A stretch of DNA of 64,000 bases. It comes from Pseudescherichia sp031987975. Lineage in GTDB: Bacteria; Pseudomonadota; Gammaproteobacteria; Enterobacterales; Enterobacteriaceae. Location: NCBI RefSeq assembly GCF_031987975.1, contig NZ_DALZYX010000006.1, forward strand, positions 62,001 through 126,000. Reading direction: 5' to 3'. The stretch's first letter is position 1. Every line of letters begins with the position of its first letter. Position numbers and translations under genes: made by a program. The notes under the pieces are model-generated. The model had not been told where the DNA came from and ran no database searches. It was given only the letters and a program-made list of their open reading frames with translations. This document shows, in pieces, positions 26,456-35,796 of this stretch.

Positions 26456-28592
26456 ACGCTTTTAACACGTACCCATACAAACGCTTAATCCCATCGGGGT
26501 CGGTTTCACTGTAGACCCCCTGCAGCTCCGGAGAGAAGCCCGGCAGCAGGTTGACCCCCTCCTCTAGCGCCAGGAAATAGCGCTGCACTGCCCCACCCCA
26601 GATCTCACCCGGTACCACGCAGAGCACGCCCGGCGGATAGGGCAGCGCGCCTTCGGCGGCAATACGTCCCTCCGCCTCGCTGATGCGCACCAGCTCCACG
26701 TTGCCGCGAATAAACTCGCTGTTGGCATCCTGCGGATTCATCGCCACCGGCGGCAGGCTCTGCTGGCGGAACATCGCCTTCTGCAGATCCTTCACGCCAA
26801 AGCTGACGTAGAGATCGTGCATCTCCTGGCACAGCTCGCGCAGGGTGTAGTCGCGGTAGCGCACCGGATACTTATTAAAAATGGTCGGCAGCACGTCGGC
26901 CAGCGGCGTATCGTCCTCAATATGCTGCTCAAACTGCGCCAGCATCGCTACCAGCTGCTTGAGCTTCTCCTCGCTCTCGGCAGGGGTCAGCAGGAAGAGG
27001 ATCGAGTTGAGATCGCACTTCTCCGGCACGATGCCGTTCTCACGCAGGTAGTGGGCCAGAATAGTGGCCGGGATACCAAACTCGCTGTACGCACCGGTTT
27101 CGGCATCGATGCCTGGCGTGGTCAGCAGCAGCTTGCAGGGATCGACAAAGTACTGGTCGCGGGCATAGCCTTCAAAGCCATGCCACGCCGCGCCCGGCTC
27201 AAAGCTGAAGAAGCGGCGCTCGCTGGCAATAGCGTGGGTGGGGTGATCCTGCCATGGACGCCCGGCCACCACCGGTGGCACAAAGGGTTTGATCATCTTG
27301 CAGTTGGCGATAATCGCCTTGCGCGCCTCAATACCCACCGCCACGCACTCGGCCCACAGACGACGGCCGCTCTCCCCTTCATGAATTTTGGCGTTAACGT
27401 CGAGGGCGGCGAACAGCGGATAGAACGGGCTGGTGGAAGCGTGGAGCATAAAGGCGTTGTTCAGCCGCTTGTGCGGGCAGAAGCGCGCCTGGCCGCGCAG
27501 GTGGTTATCTTTTTTGTGGATCTGCGAGGTCTGGGAGAAACCGGCCTGCTGCTTGTGCACCGACTGGGTAACAAAGATCCCTGGATCGTTCTCGTTAAGA
27601 TCGAGCAACAGCGGCGAACAGTCCGCCATCATCGGAATAAACTGCTCGTAGCCCACCCATGCGGAGTCAAATAGGACGTAGTCACATAATGCGCCGATCT
27701 TATCGATCACCTGGCGGGCGTTGTAGATCGTGCCGTCATAGGTGCCGAGCTGAATCACCGCCAGGCGGAACGGACGCGGGGCGTCGGCTTTTTCCGGAGC
27801 CACGGCGCGGATCTGCTCCCGCAGGTACGTCTCATCAAAACAGTGGGCATCGATTCCACCAATAAAGCCAAACGGGTTGCGGGCCGCCTCCAGGTAGACC
27901 GGTGTGGCCCCCGCCTGAATAAGCGCCCCGTGGTGGTTCGACTTGTGGTTGTTGCGATCGAACAGCACCAGATCGCCGCGCGTGAGCAGTGCGTTAGTCA
28001 CCACCTTGTTGGCCGCCGAGGTGCCGTTGAGCACGAAGTAGGTTTTATCGGCGTTAAACACTTTGGCGGCAAATTTCTGCGCATGCTTGGCGGAGCCTTC
28101 GTGGATCAGCAGATCCCCCAGCTTGACGTCGGCGTTGCACATATCGGCACGAAAAACGTTCTCGCCAAAGAAATCGAAGAACTGGCGACCCGCCGGGTGT
28201 TTTTTGAAGAACGCACCATGCTGATGGCCCGGACAGGCGAAGGTGCTGTTATCCATCGCCACGTACTGGCTCAGCGTGTCGAAAAACGGCGGCAGCAGGT
28301 TCTCTTCATAGCGGCAGGCGGCAGCTTCCAGCTCCAGCATCGCCTGCTCTTTGCCGTTAATCACCGCGTCGACGCCTGCGGGCGTATCTGCCCCTTCATC
28401 GGCAAACATAAATACCGGCAGGTTAAAGCCCGTGCGCTTGAGCAGCGCGAGGATGCCGCTCTGGCTCTCCGCCCGCGTAATGACGACTGCCGCCACATCG
28501 GTAAAGTCCGTGTTGTCCAGCGTCACCACTTCCCGGTGCGTGGAAAGCGCAGAGACCAGCTCGCGGCCGGCGGCAATTTTCATTGTTTTCAT
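26454..28592 (-). CDS. speC: Ornithine decarboxylase, constitutive
   Basis: 712 residues; matches E. coli SpeC (711) from MKTMKIAA to the C-terminal RLYGYVLKA. A PLP enzyme making putrescine from ornithine in the cytoplasm. The order is an N-terminal wing domain, the PLP domain with the lysine in SVHKQQAGF (about residue 355), and the C-terminal domain. The neighbourhood (mltC upstream, divergent yqgA) marks it as the constitutive SpeC rather than SpeF. The 285 bp to yqgA hold both promoters; no other gene is seen there. Confidence 0.96.
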   Translation of the reverse strand: MKTMKIAAGRELVSALSTHREVVTLDNTDFTDVAAVVITRAESQSGILALLKRTGFNLPVFMFADEGADTPAGVDAVINGKEQAMLELEAAACRYEENLLPPFFDTLSQYVAMDNSTFACPGHQHGAFFKKHPAGRQFFDFFGENVFRADMCNADVKLGDLLIHEGSAKHAQKFAAKVFNADKTYFVLNGTSAANKVVTNALLTRGDLVLFDRNNHKSNHHGALIQAGATPVYLEAARNPFGFIGGIDAHCFDETYLREQIRAVAPEKADAPRPFRLAVIQLGTYDGTIYNARQVIDKIGALCDYVLFDSAWVGYEQFIPMMADCSPLLLDLNENDPGIFVTQSVHKQQAGFSQTSQIHKKDNHLRGQARFCPHKRLNNAFMLHASTSPFYPLFAALDVNAKIHEGESGRRLWAECVAVGIEARKAIIANCKMIKPFVPPVVAGRPWQDHPTHAIASERRFFSFEPGAAWHGFEGYARDQYFVDPCKLLLTTPGIDAETGAYSEFGIPATILAHYLRENGIVPEKCDLNSILFLLTPAESEEKLKQLVAMLAQFEQHIEDDTPLADVLPTIFNKYPVRYRDYTLRELCQEMHDLYVSFGVKDLQKAMFRQQSLPPVAMNPQDANSEFIRGNVELVRISEAEGRIAAEGALPYPPGVLCVVPGEIWGGAVQRYFLALEEGVNLLPGFSPELQGVYSETDPDGIKRLYGYVLKA

Positions 28593-28877
28593 AAGCTATG
28601 GGTAACCGTTAGCCTCACCATACGGTGAGAAAAATAGGGATTGGGAACGTAGAGGTTAAGGATCGCATAAGTATGCGATGGCTCCGGCGAGCAAATTGAT
28701 GTGTCATCTGGCAGCCCCCGTATTAAGCACACCGAATTTAAAGAAGCGTAACAAGGAGAAATTTCGCGCAATCATGTCACTTTTAATCTGCCCATGCAAC
28801 CTACAATCGGTGCTTAAAATCTGCCGTTTTTCGGCATACTATGCAGCTATATAAATTGAGATTGCAGGAGAAACAGC

Positions 28878-29594
28878 GTGCTAACCGGACCCTTTATAAA
28901 TGCCGCCGCCGTGCTGATTGGCGGGACGATTGGCGCAGTGCTAAGCCAGCGGCTGCCGGAGCGTGTGCGCACCTCTATGCCCGCTATCTTTGGCCTCTGC
29001 TCGCTGGGCATTGGTATTCTGCTGGTGATGAAGTGCGTTAATCTGCCGGTGATGGTTTTAGCCACGCTCCTCGGCACGCTGATTGGCGAAATATGCTACG
29101 TCGAGCGCGGGATTGGCGGCGCGGTTAACGGCCTGCGTCGGCTGGTGCAGCGCGGCGGCAAGCAGGATGCTCCTGCTGCCCATGAGACCTTTATCCAGAG
29201 CCTGGTGGCGATCATCATCCTGTTCTGCGCCAGCGGCACCGGGATCTTCGGCGCGATGCGTGAAGGCATGACCGGCGATGCCAGCATCCTGATCGCCAAA
29301 GCTTTTCTCGATTTCTTTACCGCCGTGATTTTTGCCACCTCACTGGGGATAGCGGTAGCGGCGATCTCGATACCGATGCTGCTTATTCAGCTCAGTCTGG
29401 GGGCGTGCGCCACGCTGGTAATGCCTTTGACTACGCCAGCGATGATGGGGGATTTCAGCGCCGTCGGTGGCGTCCTGCTGCTGGCAACCGGGCTGCGGAT
29501 CTGCGGCATCAAGATGTTTGCCGTTGCCAATATGCTGCCTGCGCTGATTATCGCTATGCCGCTTTCCGCCGCCTGGACCGCATTTTTTGCCTGA
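28878..29594 (+). CDS. yqgA: DUF554 membrane protein YqgA
   Basis: 238 residues from GTG 28878, with AGGAGA upstream. A multi-helix inner membrane protein of the DUF554 family, function unknown (FCASGTGIFGAMREGMTGD is conserved). Compared with K-12 there is a slightly longer, variable loop near residues 85-95. speC-yqgA-pheV is the conserved order. Confidence 0.93.
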   Translation: MLTGPFINAAAVLIGGTIGAVLSQRLPERVRTSMPAIFGLCSLGIGILLVMKCVNLPVMVLATLLGTLIGEICYVERGIGGAVNGLRRLVQRGGKQDAPAAHETFIQSLVAIIILFCASGTGIFGAMREGMTGDASILIAKAFLDFFTAVIFATSLGIAVAAISIPMLLIQLSLGACATLVMPLTTPAMMGDFSAVGGVLLLATGLRICGIKMFAVANMLPALIIAMPLSAAWTAFFA

Positions 29595-29699
29595 AAACGG
29601 GTGCAGAAACGGCAAAGTGGTGATAGATTGTGCAGTCTGCAACGATTTAGATAAATTTCGTTGACGACACGAGGCGAATCGGTTTTAATGCGCCCCGTT

Positions 29700-29775
29700 G
29701 CCCGGATAGCTCAGTCGGTAGAGCAGGGGATTGAAAATCCCCGTGTCCTTGGTTCGATTCCGAGTCCGGGCACCA
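29700..29775 (+). tRNA. pheV: tRNA-Phe(GAA)
   Basis: 76 nt with encoded CCA end. Acceptor stem GCCCGGA/TCCGGGC, anticodon loop TTGAAAA with GAA, and T loop GGTTCGATTCC are all present, identical to the E. coli sequence as recalled. It follows yqgA as pheV does in K-12, a well-known integration site for islands. Its 3' portion forms attL of the island. Confidence 0.99.
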
Positions 29776-29777
29776 CT
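29727..29777. other. attL: 51-bp direct repeat within tRNA-Phe
   Basis: Bases 29727-29777 (from the anticodon stem through CCA plus CT) are repeated exactly at 55911-55961. The base before and the base after differ between the two copies, so 51 bp is the full identity. Integration left the tRNA intact on this side. Confidence 0.95.
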
Positions 29778-29784
29778 ATTCATA

Positions 29785-29813
29785 AGGCCTCGCTGCAAAG
29801 CGGGGCTTTTTCC
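29785..29813 (+). terminator. Terminator after tRNA-Phe, island side
   Basis: 7-bp stem GCCTCGC/GCGGGGC with loop TGCAAA followed by TTTTTCC. It differs from the terminator next to attR (55971-55995), so the island appears to bring its own tRNA terminator. Confidence 0.8.
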
Positions 29814-30366
29814 TTTTCTGGCTACGGTAGATTTCTGGTCGTTGCAACACGTTATTTGTTTGCTGGATTTCTCGCCATTTTCGCTGATATTCGTTACTTT
29901 TAGACACCTCAACATCCTCTGATGTACCTTTTCCTAACCTCACTGCTACGGTCTTTCTACGGTCCTTTACGGTTCCTTTCTCTCAGATCATTCATAAATA
30001 CGGGGAAAACGGGGGGATTATCATTTCTCCTTAATCCGCTGGTCTTAACGTGATTTTGTCGCGGGGAATAGGGTGGGGAAATCCCCAATAGCAAGCGGGG
30101 AAACCAGGCAGCATACACCCTCCACCATTCACATGGGGATTTTCACCAGTCCGTCCACCTGCAACAAGCTCTTCTTGCCCTTTCACTTCTTACCGTTTTC
30201 AGAATCCCCCGTCCTCCACGCCATCATAAAATGGTTTATCCGTAGTACTACTTGAGCTAAACGTATTGGACTGTTAAAGCTGAGTGTCCGCTGTCGAGGG
30301 ATATGCGGGCATTACTAGCAGCATTCTGAGTGAAACAACGGGGAGCATGTCACGCTTCCCAACCCG
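29814..30366. other. Left island flank without a supported gene
   Basis: About 550 bp between the tRNA terminator and the first island gene. Short open frames are weak. It contains three tandem TACGGT repeats (29947-29980) and the palindrome TGGGGAAATCCCCA (30074-30087) within a G-rich stretch. A position next to attL fits an integrase/accessory-factor binding region, but that is inference. Confidence 0.5.
29947..29980. repeat. Three tandem 10-13-bp repeats near attL
   Basis: TACGGTCTTTC, TACGGTCCTT and TACGGTTCCTTTC lie head to tail about 170 bp inside attL. Candidate arm-type integrase sites. Confidence 0.5.
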
Positions 30367-31245
30367 TTATTTCAGCGTGCCAAACTGTTTGTTCTTCAGT
30401 GCATATAGTCGGTCGAATTCAGCATAGGGCTCTCCCGTTTCAGCTGCGTGCCGGATTTTAGCGTCCAGAAGGTCGGGCAAAGGGATCCCATGACTCAGTG
30501 AGTGGTAAAGATCATAACCACTGACACAGATAACACGCTTCCCTTTACCAAAAGCCGTCAGACCTTCAGGCGTAAACCCCATCCAGCTGATAAAAACGCC
30601 GCGTGTCCAGGTTGCCTTAGTACTGAGCTTTCCTTCAAATACATGGAGATCGGCAGCCGACGTTCTTTTCTGATGCCACTTTGCCTCCATCAGGTAAAAT
30701 TCATCATTCAGTCGGAAACTTCCGTCAATTTGTTCGCCTGTATTTCGGAAAGACGAACGGGGAGCGAGCTTAAAGATACTGAACAGTTCAGCAAGCCAGG
30801 CTTCAAACCGAAAACCACGTGGATGTGGCGGCAGAGATTTCATCTCGTTCATTTCAGCGATAAGTGAGGGCCAGTCAACGCCATGCCATACCTGGACAGG
30901 CTTTACGCCTTTGGCTTCATCGGTGTCAGCGTTTTCTAAGCGGGAAATCAGTGCAAGATAGTCATTACGGCTTTGTTCAGCCTGTTCAGGCATGGATTCC
31001 GTTTTATACTGCCAGAGAGCGCCAAGAACCCGCAGAGCGGTCTCACGATCTGCCTGTTTCAGCAAACATCTAACTCGTTTGGCCTTTGACGTCCCCTCTT
31101 CCTGATAACGTTCATCATCAATATCAATGTTTAGTTCTTCATCAAAAAAAGCAGACAAGGTGCGGTTAGAGAAATCCAGTATCCAGCCAGGATCGCTCTC
31201 AAACACGAGATTAAACAGCCTCAAATCCTGCATTTTTAGTTTCAC
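30367..31245 (-). CDS. Mrr-like PD-(D/E)XK restriction endonuclease-type protein
   Basis: 292 residues. The C-terminal half reads as an Mrr-type nuclease domain: GFRFEAWLAELFSIF helix (about residue 143), then Asp in GEQIDGSF (about 169) and the E-x-K pair in YLMEAKW (about 184). These form the PD-(D/E)XK catalytic pattern. The N-terminal half is helical and charged with no recognised domain. Mrr-type enzymes are usually type IV restriction enzymes cutting modified DNA; whether this one does is inferred. No methylase is adjacent. First gene inside the island, transcribed towards the tRNA. Confidence 0.7.
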   Translation of the reverse strand: MKLKMQDLRLFNLVFESDPGWILDFSNRTLSAFFDEELNIDIDDERYQEEGTSKAKRVRCLLKQADRETALRVLGALWQYKTESMPEQAEQSRNDYLALISRLENADTDEAKGVKPVQVWHGVDWPSLIAEMNEMKSLPPHPRGFRFEAWLAELFSIFKLAPRSSFRNTGEQIDGSFRLNDEFYLMEAKWHQKRTSAADLHVFEGKLSTKATWTRGVFISWMGFTPEGLTAFGKGKRVICVSGYDLYHSLSHGIPLPDLLDAKIRHAAETGEPYAEFDRLYALKNKQFGTLK

Positions 31246-31586
31246 GCCTACCTCCTTTTTTTCACAGTATAACGGTATGAAAGTGGAGGAGGAAATGAGT
31301 CAGCACCTGTACACCAGCACTAGCGTGTTCCGCTATTGGCAGAACGCGGCAAACTAACTGAGCAGAAGGTCCACTATGAGCGAACAGCGGACATTAAAGA
31401 CATCGCAGTATATTAATCATCGCGTAGCAGGTAAAAGTGATGGTATTTGACTGGTGATTAAGTTAAAAAGATTACTTAGGGAATCCTGATTCTCTAAAGA
31501 ATATCAACCTTAGCCATAGGTAGATTCTTATGTTAAAGGCTGTATTATTTTGCTTACTCTGAAGGGAGTTGTTAAGGAGCTTTAAA
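31246..31586. other. Intergenic region before the ATPase gene
   Basis: About 340 bp between two divergent defence-type genes, turning AT-rich towards the right. No supported gene or RNA. It should hold both promoters. No reverse transcriptase or obvious structured RNA of the retron kind is seen. Confidence 0.5.
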
Positions 31587-33143
31587 TTGCCTAGGTATAT
31601 TTCTTTAAATAAAAATATTTCAAGTACCATGAAAAGCAGTGATACCGTTTATCTTATCTTCTCAACTTGGAATGACTATTCTTATCGGACTCTGTTCAAT
31701 TTAGAATATGTTGATGAGCATCGAACTGTTCATCAAATCGGTCAGATTAAAATAGGATTTAAAGGGCAGAATGAGGAAGTTACTACATTCGAGAAAATGC
31801 AAACTCAATTTGCACGATTAAAAAACAACTTCTTCAGCCTTGCAGAAAGTCCGGAATTTTATCAGAAACTTTATGCTTGCGGTAAAGAGTTAAGCTATGA
31901 AATATTGCAGGATTTGAATTGTGTTGTCGTTAGTGATAAGGCTATGAATTGTGCAAGGGAAGAGGCAGTATTTAAAAAATCTCTTCTAAGAGATGTAAAT
32001 ATTAACACTGTATATGGCCAATTTAAAAGGTTAGTTAATGGTTTAGGTCAATTAACTGAGTTTGACTTTAGGTTTTTAAGAGTTAATCATAGGTTTTCAG
32101 ATTTATACCTTGATTTTAACGTGGTTCCATATTCACTGCCTCCAACTAACATACACACAATAATTGGGAGGAACGGGTTAGGTAAAACTACTTTGTTAAA
32201 TGAAATGGTTAATTCAATAATGAAACCTAATGCTGCTCGCAATGCTTATTTTGAGGATATCTATGACGGTAGGATAACAAATAAATATTTTAGCGCGGTC
32301 ATTTCCATATCGTTTAGCGCATTTGACTCATTCACTCCTATTAGTGATCAAACTGATCCAACTTTAGGTACTTGCTATTACTATATAGGTTTAAAAAAAC
32401 CTGGCTCTGTAGATTTAGCCCATCCTATCGAAGACATTAATGCACTTCACGAAAAATGCGCGAAGTCTGTTTATAATTGTTGCTCCGAGGATTCAAAAAA
32501 AGAATTATGGTTAGATGCTATAAGTGATTTGGAGTCCGACACTAATTTCCGTGACCTCAATCTTAAAGATCTCCCATACTTTGGTGCGCAAGAGATTGTA
32601 GATGAATGCAAAAGACGACTAAAGAGTATGAGTTCGGGGCATGCAATTATATTCATGACAATCAGTAATCTAATTGAGAAACTACAAGATAAGACACTCA
32701 TATTATTTGATGAGCCAGAGAGTCATCTGCACCCACCGCTTCTTTCAGCATTCATACGTGCACTAAGCAATCTTTTATTTAAGCGAAATGGAATTGCTAT
32801 CATAGCTACTCATTCGCCAGTGGTCCTGCAAGAGGTTCCAAAAAAATGCTGCTGGGTATTAACACGATTCGGCGAAGTAACAAATTTTTCAAGACCTTCA
32901 ATTGAAACATTTGCAGAAAATGTAGGTATTTTAACAAAAGAGGTCTTTAAATTAGAAATGGAGAACTCTGGTTTTCATAAGTTGTTAAAAACCAAAGTTG
33001 ATGAGGGTTTAGGCTTCGATGAAATCATGAGGGAATTCAAGAATAAAATAGGTTTCGAAGGTCAGGCTATTTTAATGAGTATGATTATGCTTAGAGATAA
33101 AGGTATTAAAATGGATGCTCCCAAAGGTGATAATCATGAATAA
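31587..33143 (+). CDS. Septu-like AAA ATPase (PtuA-like)
   Basis: 518 residues if started at TTG 31587, which has AAGGAG at ideal spacing; TTG 31569 and ATG 31629 are alternatives. An ABC/SMC-type ATPase: Walker A GRNGLGKT (194-201), a signature-like MSSGH (348-352), Walker B LILFDEPESH (371-380) and the H-loop ATHSP (about 408). It overlaps the following HNH gene by 8 bp. An ATPase plus HNH nuclease is the composition of Septu (PtuA-PtuB). The G+C content is clearly lower than the backbone, pointing to transfer. Subtype assignment would need a search. Confidence 0.72.
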   Translation: MPRYISLNKNISSTMKSSDTVYLIFSTWNDYSYRTLFNLEYVDEHRTVHQIGQIKIGFKGQNEEVTTFEKMQTQFARLKNNFFSLAESPEFYQKLYACGKELSYEILQDLNCVVVSDKAMNCAREEAVFKKSLLRDVNINTVYGQFKRLVNGLGQLTEFDFRFLRVNHRFSDLYLDFNVVPYSLPPTNIHTIIGRNGLGKTTLLNEMVNSIMKPNAARNAYFEDIYDGRITNKYFSAVISISFSAFDSFTPISDQTDPTLGTCYYYIGLKKPGSVDLAHPIEDINALHEKCAKSVYNCCSEDSKKELWLDAISDLESDTNFRDLNLKDLPYFGAQEIVDECKRRLKSMSSGHAIIFMTISNLIEKLQDKTLILFDEPESHLHPPLLSAFIRALSNLLFKRNGIAIIATHSPVVLQEVPKKCCWVLTRFGEVTNFSRPSIETFAENVGILTKEVFKLEMENSGFHKLLKTKVDEGLGFDEIMREFKNKIGFEGQAILMSMIMLRDKGIKMDAPKGDNHE

Positions 33144-33993
33144 AGTTAATTTCCCTGCATTGCATTGTGATGATGTATATGCGACATGTTTGTTATCGGT
33201 TGGGCCTCGAAGCTTAGATTACAAGATTAAATTAAATAGAATCTCAGAGATTGTGGCTACTTCTTGGCAAAAGTTTGATGATCGTTGTACACCAAAAAAC
33301 CTTCATTTATTCCCCCCTTGCCATCCCAGGAATAAAGAGCAGGTTATCACAGAAAATGTCACTAAAGATGATTTAATGAATCTGTATACACGTCATATGC
33401 TAAAGTTAGGCAGTGAATCCAGGAAAATATACGATAAATTAAGAGCCGCTTCAAATGGTGTATGTCCACTTTGTGGAATCCACGGCGTTGCAACCTTAGA
33501 TCACTATTTGCCTAAAGCCCGTTATCCTTTGTTCTCCGTTAATCCCAAAAATCTTATACCTGCCTGCCAGAATTGTAATGAAGGTAAGTCAGATAGTGTA
33601 TTTGTCAATGCATCAGATCAAACTCTCTACCCTTACAATGATGATAATAAATTTTATAAAACTGATTGGATTTCTGCAACAATAGCGACTAGCAATGGGA
33701 TATTGGTTTTCGATTTTTTTCCAGATCCTCCCAAAAAATGGTTGAATGTTGAACGACAGCGAGTGATAAATCATTTCAAAAGTTTTAGCTTGCGCAGTAA
33801 ATATTCAATTAATGCTGCACAATTCGTGACCACCATTAGTTCTGATATTAGAAGGATGTTATTGAATGGTGATCATAATGTCGTGCAAAGTCATTATCAG
33901 GAATTGGCAGGTAAGGTGCCATTTAATTCCACCCTGAGGGTTATGTATAATGCAATAGCTAAAAATTTAAATATTTGTCGCGGTGATTATTAA
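33136..33993 (+). CDS. HNH endonuclease (PtuB-like)
   Basis: 285 residues from ATG 33136, inside the end of the ATPase gene. The HNH/zinc motif is complete: CPLC (110-113), DHYLPKARYP (122-131, with the catalytic His) and CQNCN (144-148) followed by K. This is the arrangement of PtuB and related HNH nucleases. The overlap suggests coupled translation and a complex with the ATPase. The remaining 130 C-terminal residues have no recognised domain. Low G+C like its partner. Confidence 0.75.
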   Translation: MNKVNFPALHCDDVYATCLLSVGPRSLDYKIKLNRISEIVATSWQKFDDRCTPKNLHLFPPCHPRNKEQVITENVTKDDLMNLYTRHMLKLGSESRKIYDKLRAASNGVCPLCGIHGVATLDHYLPKARYPLFSVNPKNLIPACQNCNEGKSDSVFVNASDQTLYPYNDDNKFYKTDWISATIATSNGILVFDFFPDPPKKWLNVERQRVINHFKSFSLRSKYSINAAQFVTTISSDIRRMLLNGDHNVVQSHYQELAGKVPFNSTLRVMYNAIAKNLNICRGDY

Positions 33994-34558
33994 GTATTGA
34001 TTCCATTATTATACTAGGCATGCCACTAGACAACTACTTGTGGCATTAGTTGCGTTACTCGTTCGATGCGATCACATATTTTTGCAAAGGCCACCAGATT
34101 TTATAACTCCATTTTACAGGGTTTACGATTTTTACCCAGTGCAATTCCTCTGTGCGGTCTAACTTGGATGAGGCATCATTTGAGTTCAAACGATGGATGC
34201 AACATCCTGCTTGAACTGCTATGTGGGCCTGACCTGCTTAGCATCTCAGGTTGTTGTAACATCCGCTTCTGGCACATAGCCGCCCCACATACAGGCAACG
34301 CTACTGGTCCTTATGGCATGTAATTATACCCGACTGAAACACATATTATTTCTGTGGACGCATCCCCCAACGGCATCTTTCCCCCTAAAGACCAGAATCA
34401 GACCGTAAAGGCCGTTTTTGCGGTATTTCTCGTCTTCACTCATCTCATGAGGCACCAGCATTCCCTTCTCCACGCCAGAAAATCAACTTAGCCATTAACA
34501 ACGCCGTGCCGGGGATGGGTCAACCCTGACTTTCTTTACACCAGTCATAGGAGGTAAT
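33994..34558. other. Gap between HNH gene and integrase 1
   Basis: About 565 bp. The only frames are short and unsupported (for example 34066-34323). A small inverted repeat TGCCAC/GTGGCA (34021-34045) after the HNH gene could help end that transcript. G+C rises towards the integrase, so a module boundary may lie here. Confidence 0.45.
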
Positions 34559-35746
34559 ATGTCCAGCCCGAAACGCTTCCGTTTTACTAATCAGCTCATT
34601 AAATCCCTGCCCCCTAACACATCAGATTCACGCAGTACCGATGCCGAATACAGCGACACGGAGATTTCTGGCCTGAAGTGTCTGGTCAGCAAAGGAGAAG
34701 GGCGAAAAAAGTTTATGCTCCGCTACCTCTATCATGGAAGAAAACGCGCCATAGCCATTGGCCACTGGCCTGAGGTGGATGTCACCTTAGCCCGTAAGAT
34801 TTCCATGGAGCATAAACGCTTACTTGCCACCGGAACTGACCCTAAGCAGGAACGTGAAAACAAGAGACAAGAAATGGCATTCGATGAACTCTTTAACCAG
34901 CATTATCTGGTATGGGCAAAATCTGCTAAACGTAGCTGGGGAAAGGATTTCCAGCGCTACCGAGATCATATCCGTCCCGCCTTAGGTCAGATGCTACTGA
35001 GTGATATCACACCAGCCAGCATTCTCCGCCTCCAGCAGACGTTAAGCATTTCACTGTCAGCAGCAACCTGTAATCGTGTCATCGTCCTGGTTAAAGCGGT
35101 ATTTACCTGGGCTGGAAGGCAAGGCATTATCTCTATCCATCCGGCAAGAGTGGTACAGCTTTTCAGGGAGAACAACGCCCGACAGCGCTATTTCACCGAG
35201 GATGAAATTCGTCGTATTTTTCTCTCCGCCGATGATGATACCAGCCCCGTCGCTGCCCGCTATGTCAAACTGCTGTTACTGACCGGCCTTCGCCGTGATG
35301 AGTTGCGTCTGGCAAAGTGGGAGCATGTTGACCCGGTCAAACGCACCCTGTGGCTTCCTGAAACCAAGAATGGTTATGGACGGATTGTTCATCTTAACTC
35401 ACTGGCGATGGACGTAATCAGAACATTGCCAACGCAGCAGGGAAATCCGTGGTTGTTTATAGGCAAAAACCCTGGAATGCCACTGAATAACCCCGTTAAA
35501 GCCTTTCAGCGTATCGTTCGTCGGGCAGGAATTTTCGACAAAGAAGTGTGTATTCATACCTGTCGCCATTCTGTTGCCGCGCTCATCGTGTCCTACGGGG
35601 GAACCCTGTATGACGTTCAGGCTCAACTGGGACACCGCAGCAGTCAGTCATCACAACGGTATGCGCATCTTCATCCTCAGCGCTTACAGAACACCAGCCA
35701 GCTGCTGGCCGAGCGAATCAATGCTCAGTTACCCTCCCACCAGTAA
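34559..35746 (+). CDS. int: Tyrosine recombinase / P4-type integrase 1
   Basis: 395 residues with AGGAGG upstream of ATG 34559. An N-terminal DUF4102-like arm-binding domain (about 37-95) and a core-binding domain precede the catalytic domain with all residues: R245 in TGLRRDE, K270, H333-x-x-R336 in HTCRH, H359 and Y368 in SSQRYAH. P4-type integrases insert into tRNA 3' ends, so it is one of two candidates for the enzyme that made the pheV att repeats. It lies 4.8 kb from attL, farther than usual for such islands, and faces a second integrase module. Confidence 0.93.
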   Translation: MSSPKRFRFTNQLIKSLPPNTSDSRSTDAEYSDTEISGLKCLVSKGEGRKKFMLRYLYHGRKRAIAIGHWPEVDVTLARKISMEHKRLLATGTDPKQERENKRQEMAFDELFNQHYLVWAKSAKRSWGKDFQRYRDHIRPALGQMLLSDITPASILRLQQTLSISLSAATCNRVIVLVKAVFTWAGRQGIISIHPARVVQLFRENNARQRYFTEDEIRRIFLSADDDTSPVAARYVKLLLLTGLRRDELRLAKWEHVDPVKRTLWLPETKNGYGRIVHLNSLAMDVIRTLPTQQGNPWLFIGKNPGMPLNNPVKAFQRIVRRAGIFDKEVCIHTCRHSVAALIVSYGGTLYDVQAQLGHRSSQSSQRYAHLHPQRLQNTSQLLAERINAQLPSHQ

Positions 35747-35750
35747 AAGC

Positions 35751-35780
35751 AAAGCAGAGGCCCAGGCCTCTGCTTTTTTT
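35751..35780. terminator. Terminator between convergent integrase 1 and arm-domain gene
   Basis: 12-bp perfect arms AAAGCAGAGGCC/GGCCTCTGCTTT and a T run on the plus strand (35774-35780); the minus strand has AAAGC on its other side. It separates two convergent modules. Confidence 0.88.
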
Positions 35781-35796
35781 ACTGATAAATCATCAA

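Noticed and set aside
31246..31586. Retron (reverse transcriptase plus msr/msd) ahead of the ATPase/HNH pair
   Set aside because: No reverse transcriptase gene lies on either side, and there is no long structured inverted-repeat RNA region.
34066..34323. 85-codon frame between the HNH gene and integrase 1
   Set aside because: No binding site, odd composition, no homology recognised, and surrounded by non-coding sequence.
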